7,027 nt of DNA from Prochloron sp. SP5CPC1 (lineage in GTDB: Bacteria > Cyanobacteriota > Cyanobacteriia > Cyanobacteriales > Prochloraceae), in NCBI GenBank assembly GCA_014323965.1, contig JACONB010000090.1, forward strand, positions 1-7,027. The letters are read 5' to 3'. Numbering within the stretch: position 1 is the stretch's first letter; each line of letters opens with the position of its first letter. The notes beneath the pieces were generated by a model. It was not told where the DNA came from. It was given only the letters and a program-made list of their open reading frames with translations, and searched no databases. This document shows, in pieces, positions 4,932-7,027 of this stretch. The translations under genes and the position numbers were made by a program.

Positions 4932-5738
4932 TTGAAACAAAGACTCGATACTTTATTAGTAGATCTCAACCTTTGCGAATCTCGCTCCAAAGCAGGACTG
5001 CTGATTCGGGCGGGGGAAGTTAAAGTTAATCAGCGGATAATAGATAAACCAGGTACCGAGGTAGATCCTGCGGCTGAGATTGAGCTGAAACAAAAACCCC
5101 CCTATGTATCTCGCGGCGGGGTAAAATTAGCTAGAGCCCTTGAGGTATTTGCCATTGATATCCGAGGGCGCATTTGTCTCGACGGCGGCATTTCCACAGG
5201 GGGTTTTACCGACTGTCTCCTGCAAGCAGGGGCAAAACAGGTTTATGGAGTGGATGTAGGCTACGGACAAGTGGCCTGGAGCATTCGCCAAAATCCCCAG
5301 GTGGTATTAAAAGAACGAACTAATTTTCGCTACCTCACTCCCACTAATTTATATGGTAAGAAAAGGGCTGCTGATTTTGGCGTCATGGATTTATCCTTCA
5401 TTTCCCTGAGGAAAGTCCTAGATGTGCTGTGGAACCTACTGGTATCTCCTCGGGAGGTAGTATTGCTTATAAAGCCCCAATTTGAAGTCGGGCGAAATCT
5501 GGTGGGGAAGAAAGGAGTTGTTCGCAACCCGATTCATCAAGCCGAGGCTATCAGCCAAGTATTAGCAACAGCGAAAAAGTTAGGATGGCAATATGAAGGT
5601 TTAATTCCTTCCCCCATCGTCGGACCTGCTGGAAATATCGAGTATCTTCTCTGGCTGAGTACAAACAGTCGAAATCCAGGAATACAAGTATCGGATATTC
5701 AACAAGTTACCAACCAGGCAAGGGCACTTCTTCAATAG
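4932..5738 (+). CDS. tlyA: TlyA family rRNA (cytidine-2'-O)-methyltransferase
   Basis: The protein has 268 residues, the family's usual size. An S4 RNA-binding domain (about 3-60, KQRLDTLLV and RAGEVKVNQ) precedes an FtsJ/RrmJ-type methyltransferase domain. The SAM loop is LDGGISTGGFTDCLL (83-97). The catalytic tetrad is visible as Lys65 (SRGGVKLARAL), Asp153 (VMDLSFIS), Lys181 (LIKPQFEVG) and Glu237 (GNIEYLLWL). Mycobacterial TlyA methylates 16S and 23S rRNA at cytidine 2'-OH. The older name 'hemolysin' is not supported as a function for such homologues. The start is TTG 4932, which yields the standard MKQRLDTLLV. No ATG or GTG lies between it and the upstream in-frame stop at 4914, and no Shine-Dalgarno sequence is near. 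The TnpB element ends about 20 bp upstream, so the native leader may have been displaced. Transcription may now come through the element. Confidence 0.88.
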   Translation: MKQRLDTLLVDLNLCESRSKAGLLIRAGEVKVNQRIIDKPGTEVDPAAEIELKQKPPYVSRGGVKLARALEVFAIDIRGRICLDGGISTGGFTDCLLQAGAKQVYGVDVGYGQVAWSIRQNPQVVLKERTNFRYLTPTNLYGKKRAADFGVMDLSFISLRKVLDVLWNLLVSPREVVLLIKPQFEVGRNLVGKKGVVRNPIHQAEAISQVLATAKKLGWQYEGLIPSPIVGPAGNIEYLLWLSTNSRNPGIQVSDIQQVTNQARALLQ

Positions 5739-5764
5739 AATTTTAAAGGAATCCCCACCAAGAA

Positions 5765-5786
5765 CTAAACTTTTTGGCTAGTTTAG
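5765..5786. terminator. Weak hairpin between converging tlyA and psaK
   Basis: CTAAAC (5765-5770) pairs with GTTTAG (5781-5786) over a 10-base loop, and the second arm includes the psaK stop codon. On the minus strand it is followed by TTCTT only, and on the plus strand there is no T-run. It could weakly serve both genes. Confidence 0.3.
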
Positions 5787-6061
5787 AGACCTCCGGCGTT
5801 CGCCAAACCCAGAATAACAGCAGCGCCGAGAATATGACCTAAGCTGGTGGTGGCTAGTAATTCGGGAACGCCAAAGTTTTTCCACAGGGCTGGCTTGGGC
5901 AAAGGTAATTCAGGACCATTCCCCGCATTTTTAATGGCAAAGCGACCCACCACAATAGCAAAAATGTTGCAGGTAATCATGACCACGGCAACGGATAAAT
6001 TCCACTCTACGGTTACGGGTACAGTAGATTGGAGGGCGATAAATAAACTGTTATGAATCAA
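5783..6061 (-). CDS. psaK: Photosystem I reaction centre subunit PsaK
   Basis: This 92-residue hydrophobic protein has two transmembrane helices (about 20-40, SVAVVMITCNIFAIVVG; about 66-90). It ends in the PsaK signature TTSLGHILGAAVILGLANAG. PsaK sits at the edge of photosystem I in the thylakoid membrane, binds chlorophyll and carotenoid, and helps couple antenna energy to the core. The start is TTG (6059-6061 on the complement), supported by a strong AGGAGAGG Shine-Dalgarno sequence 5 nt upstream. The first ATG (Met28) would cut off the first helix. The loop between helices (about 41-62, rich in Pro and Lys) is stromal in known structures. It is transcribed away from trpF and converges on tlyA. 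I cannot assign it to the PsaK1 or PsaK2 form. Confidence 0.93.
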   Translation of the reverse strand: MIHNSLFIALQSTVPVTVEWNLSVAVVMITCNIFAIVVGRFAIKNAGNGPELPLPKPALWKNFGVPELLATTSLGHILGAAVILGLANAGGL

Positions 6062-6065
6062 GGTG

Positions 6066-6109
6066 TCCTCTCCTGGGTATGCTAAATTTCAATGTAGTCA
6101 GGGATTATA
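6066..6109 (-). promoter_or_regulatory. psaK -10 box and ribosome binding site
   Basis: On the minus strand a perfect TATAAT (complement of 6104-6109) has no convincing -35 box at 16-18 bp. A start point near 6097 would leave a leader of about 36 nt. The leader ends in AGGAGAGG, 5 nt before the TTG start, and this decides the start codon. I could not find a clear RpaB (HLR1) site. Confidence 0.55.
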
Positions 6110-6139
6110 TAAATCAATGCAAGGGTTTTTGGGAAAAAA

Positions 6140-6169
6140 TTAACATTTCTTCAAGGTACGAGCTACTAA
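6140..6169 (+). promoter_or_regulatory. Possible trpF promoter
   Basis: TTAACA (6140-6145, 5/6 match to the -35 box) and TACTAA (6164-6169, a poor 3/6 match to the -10 box) are 18 bp apart in the psaK-trpF divergent gap. This is the best pair I could find and may be chance. Confidence 0.25.
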
Positions 6170-6197
6170 AACAGACTGATTGGTTCATACTGAGACT

Positions 6198-6827
6198 ATG
6201 CGTGTTAAAATATGCGGCATTACGAAACCGGAACAGGGTAAAGCGATCGCTCTTTTAGGAGCAACTGCCTTGGGATTCATCTGTGTCCCCTCCTCATCAC
6301 GCTTTGTTACAATAGCACAAATTCAAAGGATTGTAAAGATGCTGCCACCAGAAGTTGACAGAATTGGGGTTTTTGTCAATTCTGACCTAGAGGAAATAAG
6401 TCGAGCAGTCGCAGCAGCAGGTTTAACTGGGGTTCAACTTCACGGGGATGAATCTCCCCAATTTTGTCAGCACTTGCGACATTTGCTACCAAATGTGGAA
6501 ATTATCAAAGCTTTGAGAGTTAAAACTCCCGATTCCTTATCAAGGGCTACTGCCTATAGTAATTGTGCTGATACCTTGTTGTTGGATGCTTACCATCCCC
6601 AGTTACTGGGGGGTTCGGGTAAAACCCTAAACTGGGAAAGTTTAGCAGCATTTCGACCTCCTCTACCCTGGTTCCTCGCTGGAGGACTAACACCTGAAAA
6701 TGTCTTGGACGCTTTGAGGATAGTTGCTCCGAGGGGTATAGACTTATCCAGTGGTGTGGAAATAGCCCCTGGAGATAAGGACTTAACCCAAGTTGCCCGA
6801 TTGTTCCAGGTAATAAATCAAGCCTAA
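6198..6827 (+). CDS. trpF: Phosphoribosylanthranilate isomerase
   Basis: This enzyme catalyses the third step of tryptophan synthesis, the Amadori rearrangement of N-(5-phosphoribosyl)anthranilate to CdRP, in the cytosol. Counted from ATG 6198 the protein has 209 residues, normal for a monofunctional TIM-barrel TrpF. The start MRVKICGIT carries the catalytic Cys6, and the general acid is Asp130 in LLLDAYHPQLLGGSGKT. QLHGDE (80-85) and the phosphate-binding AGGLTPENV (161-169) and GIDLSSGVE (180-188) are all present. An in-frame TTG at 6180 would add six residues (MVHTET), but ATG fits the family start. No other trp gene is adjacent, in keeping with the dispersed trp genes of cyanobacteria. 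The stop overlaps that of folE on the other strand. Confidence 0.95.
   Translation: MRVKICGITKPEQGKAIALLGATALGFICVPSSSRFVTIAQIQRIVKMLPPEVDRIGVFVNSDLEEISRAVAAAGLTGVQLHGDESPQFCQHLRHLLPNVEIIKALRVKTPDSLSRATAYSNCADTLLLDAYHPQLLGGSGKTLNWESLAAFRPPLPWFLAGGLTPENVLDALRIVAPRGIDLSSGVEIAPGDKDLTQVARLFQVINQA
6243..6250. repeat. HIP1 octamer GCGATCGC
   Basis: This is the second exact HIP1 palindrome of the window, inside trpF (codons for Ala-Ile-Ala). Confidence 0.85.
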
Positions 6828-7027
6828 AAGAAACTTGGTTGATGGCGAATCAAGTTCAAAAATTCCTCGCGAGTTTTTTGCTCTTCTTGAAAAACCCCAA
6901 CCATGGCACTGGTAACAGTCCAAGAACCGGGTTTTTGCACTCCTCGCATCACCATACACATGTGGGTTGCTTCCATGACTATAGCGACTCCCTGGGGTTC
7001 CAAAACAGTCTGAATCGCTTCGGCAAT
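6824..7027 (-). CDS. folE: GTP cyclohydrolase I, C-terminal part (runs off the window)
   Basis: Only the last 67 residues are present, in an open frame reaching the right edge. The segment GVAIVMEATHMCMVMRGVQK, then PGSWTVTSAM, is the conserved C-terminal core of FolE. The Cys of HMCM is a ligand of the catalytic zinc, and the RGVxKPGSxTxTSA segment is characteristic. The end (EEQKTREEFLNLIRHQ) is also typical. The enzyme converts GTP to 7,8-dihydroneopterin triphosphate, the first step to folate and tetrahydrobiopterin-type pterins. In cyanobacteria the pterins include glycosylated forms. The TAG stop (complement of 6824-6826) overlaps the trpF TAA by 2 bases, leaving no room for a separate terminator. 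Confidence 0.95.
   Translation of the reverse strand: MAEAIQTVLEPQGVAIVMEATHMCMVMRGVQKPGSWTVTSAMVGVFQEEQKTREEFLNLIRHQPSFF

Noticed and set aside
5847..6056. Plus-strand open frame of 69 codons opposite psaK
   Set aside because: It is antisense to a well-supported PsaK with a strong ribosome binding site; the product has no family resemblance.
1..7027. CRISPR array or cas genes
   Set aside because: No regularly spaced repeat units or Cas motifs were found on either strand.

Overview
The window is chromosomal DNA from a cyanobacterium. It encodes PsaK of photosystem I and a Flv1-type flavodiiron protein of the three-domain class found in oxygenic phototrophs. It also carries two copies of the HIP1 octamer GCGATCGC (1749-1756 and 6243-6250). 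I cannot name the genus from sequence alone; a filamentous, repeat-rich lineage would fit the load of mobile elements and decayed genes.

Layout. (1) Positions 1-1550 are an accessory patch of decayed toxin-antitoxin (TA) genes. At the left edge a strongly structured RNA candidate lies on the minus strand. It looks like the HEARO/omega RNA that precedes IscB genes, and an iscB gene would then lie beyond the left edge. It abuts the broken 5' part of a HigB-like (Gp49 family) toxin. The toxin's ATGA overlap leads into a short antitoxin that looks like a fusion of a HigA start with the partner of the next gene. That next gene is a PIN-domain toxin carrying both a frameshift and a GC-rich palindromic insertion. 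A separate promoter then drives an orphan antitoxin interrupted by an amber codon. (2) Positions 1687-3408 hold an intact flv1-like gene, flanked on both sides by copies of a low-complexity 'CTCTGCG' dispersed repeat. (3) About 3450-4915 is a TnpB-only element of the IS200/IS605 superfamily. It has paired hairpins at the left end, a good promoter, a tnpB split by a -1 shift at an A-AAA-AAA heptamer, and a structured 3' end that probably doubles as its omega RNA. (4) Positions 4932-7027 are core genes: tlyA (rRNA methyltransferase family) directly behind the element, psaK on the minus strand, divergent trpF, and the 3' end of folE converging on trpF with overlapping stop codons.

The core genes (Flv1, PsaK, TrpF, FolE, TlyA) serve unrelated pathways and do not form an operon. 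The accessory material appears to have collected between them. The most notable feature is the likely presence, within 5 kb, of traces of both families of transposon-encoded RNA-guided nucleases (IscB and TnpB). Each abuts a host gene whose sequence would supply its guide.
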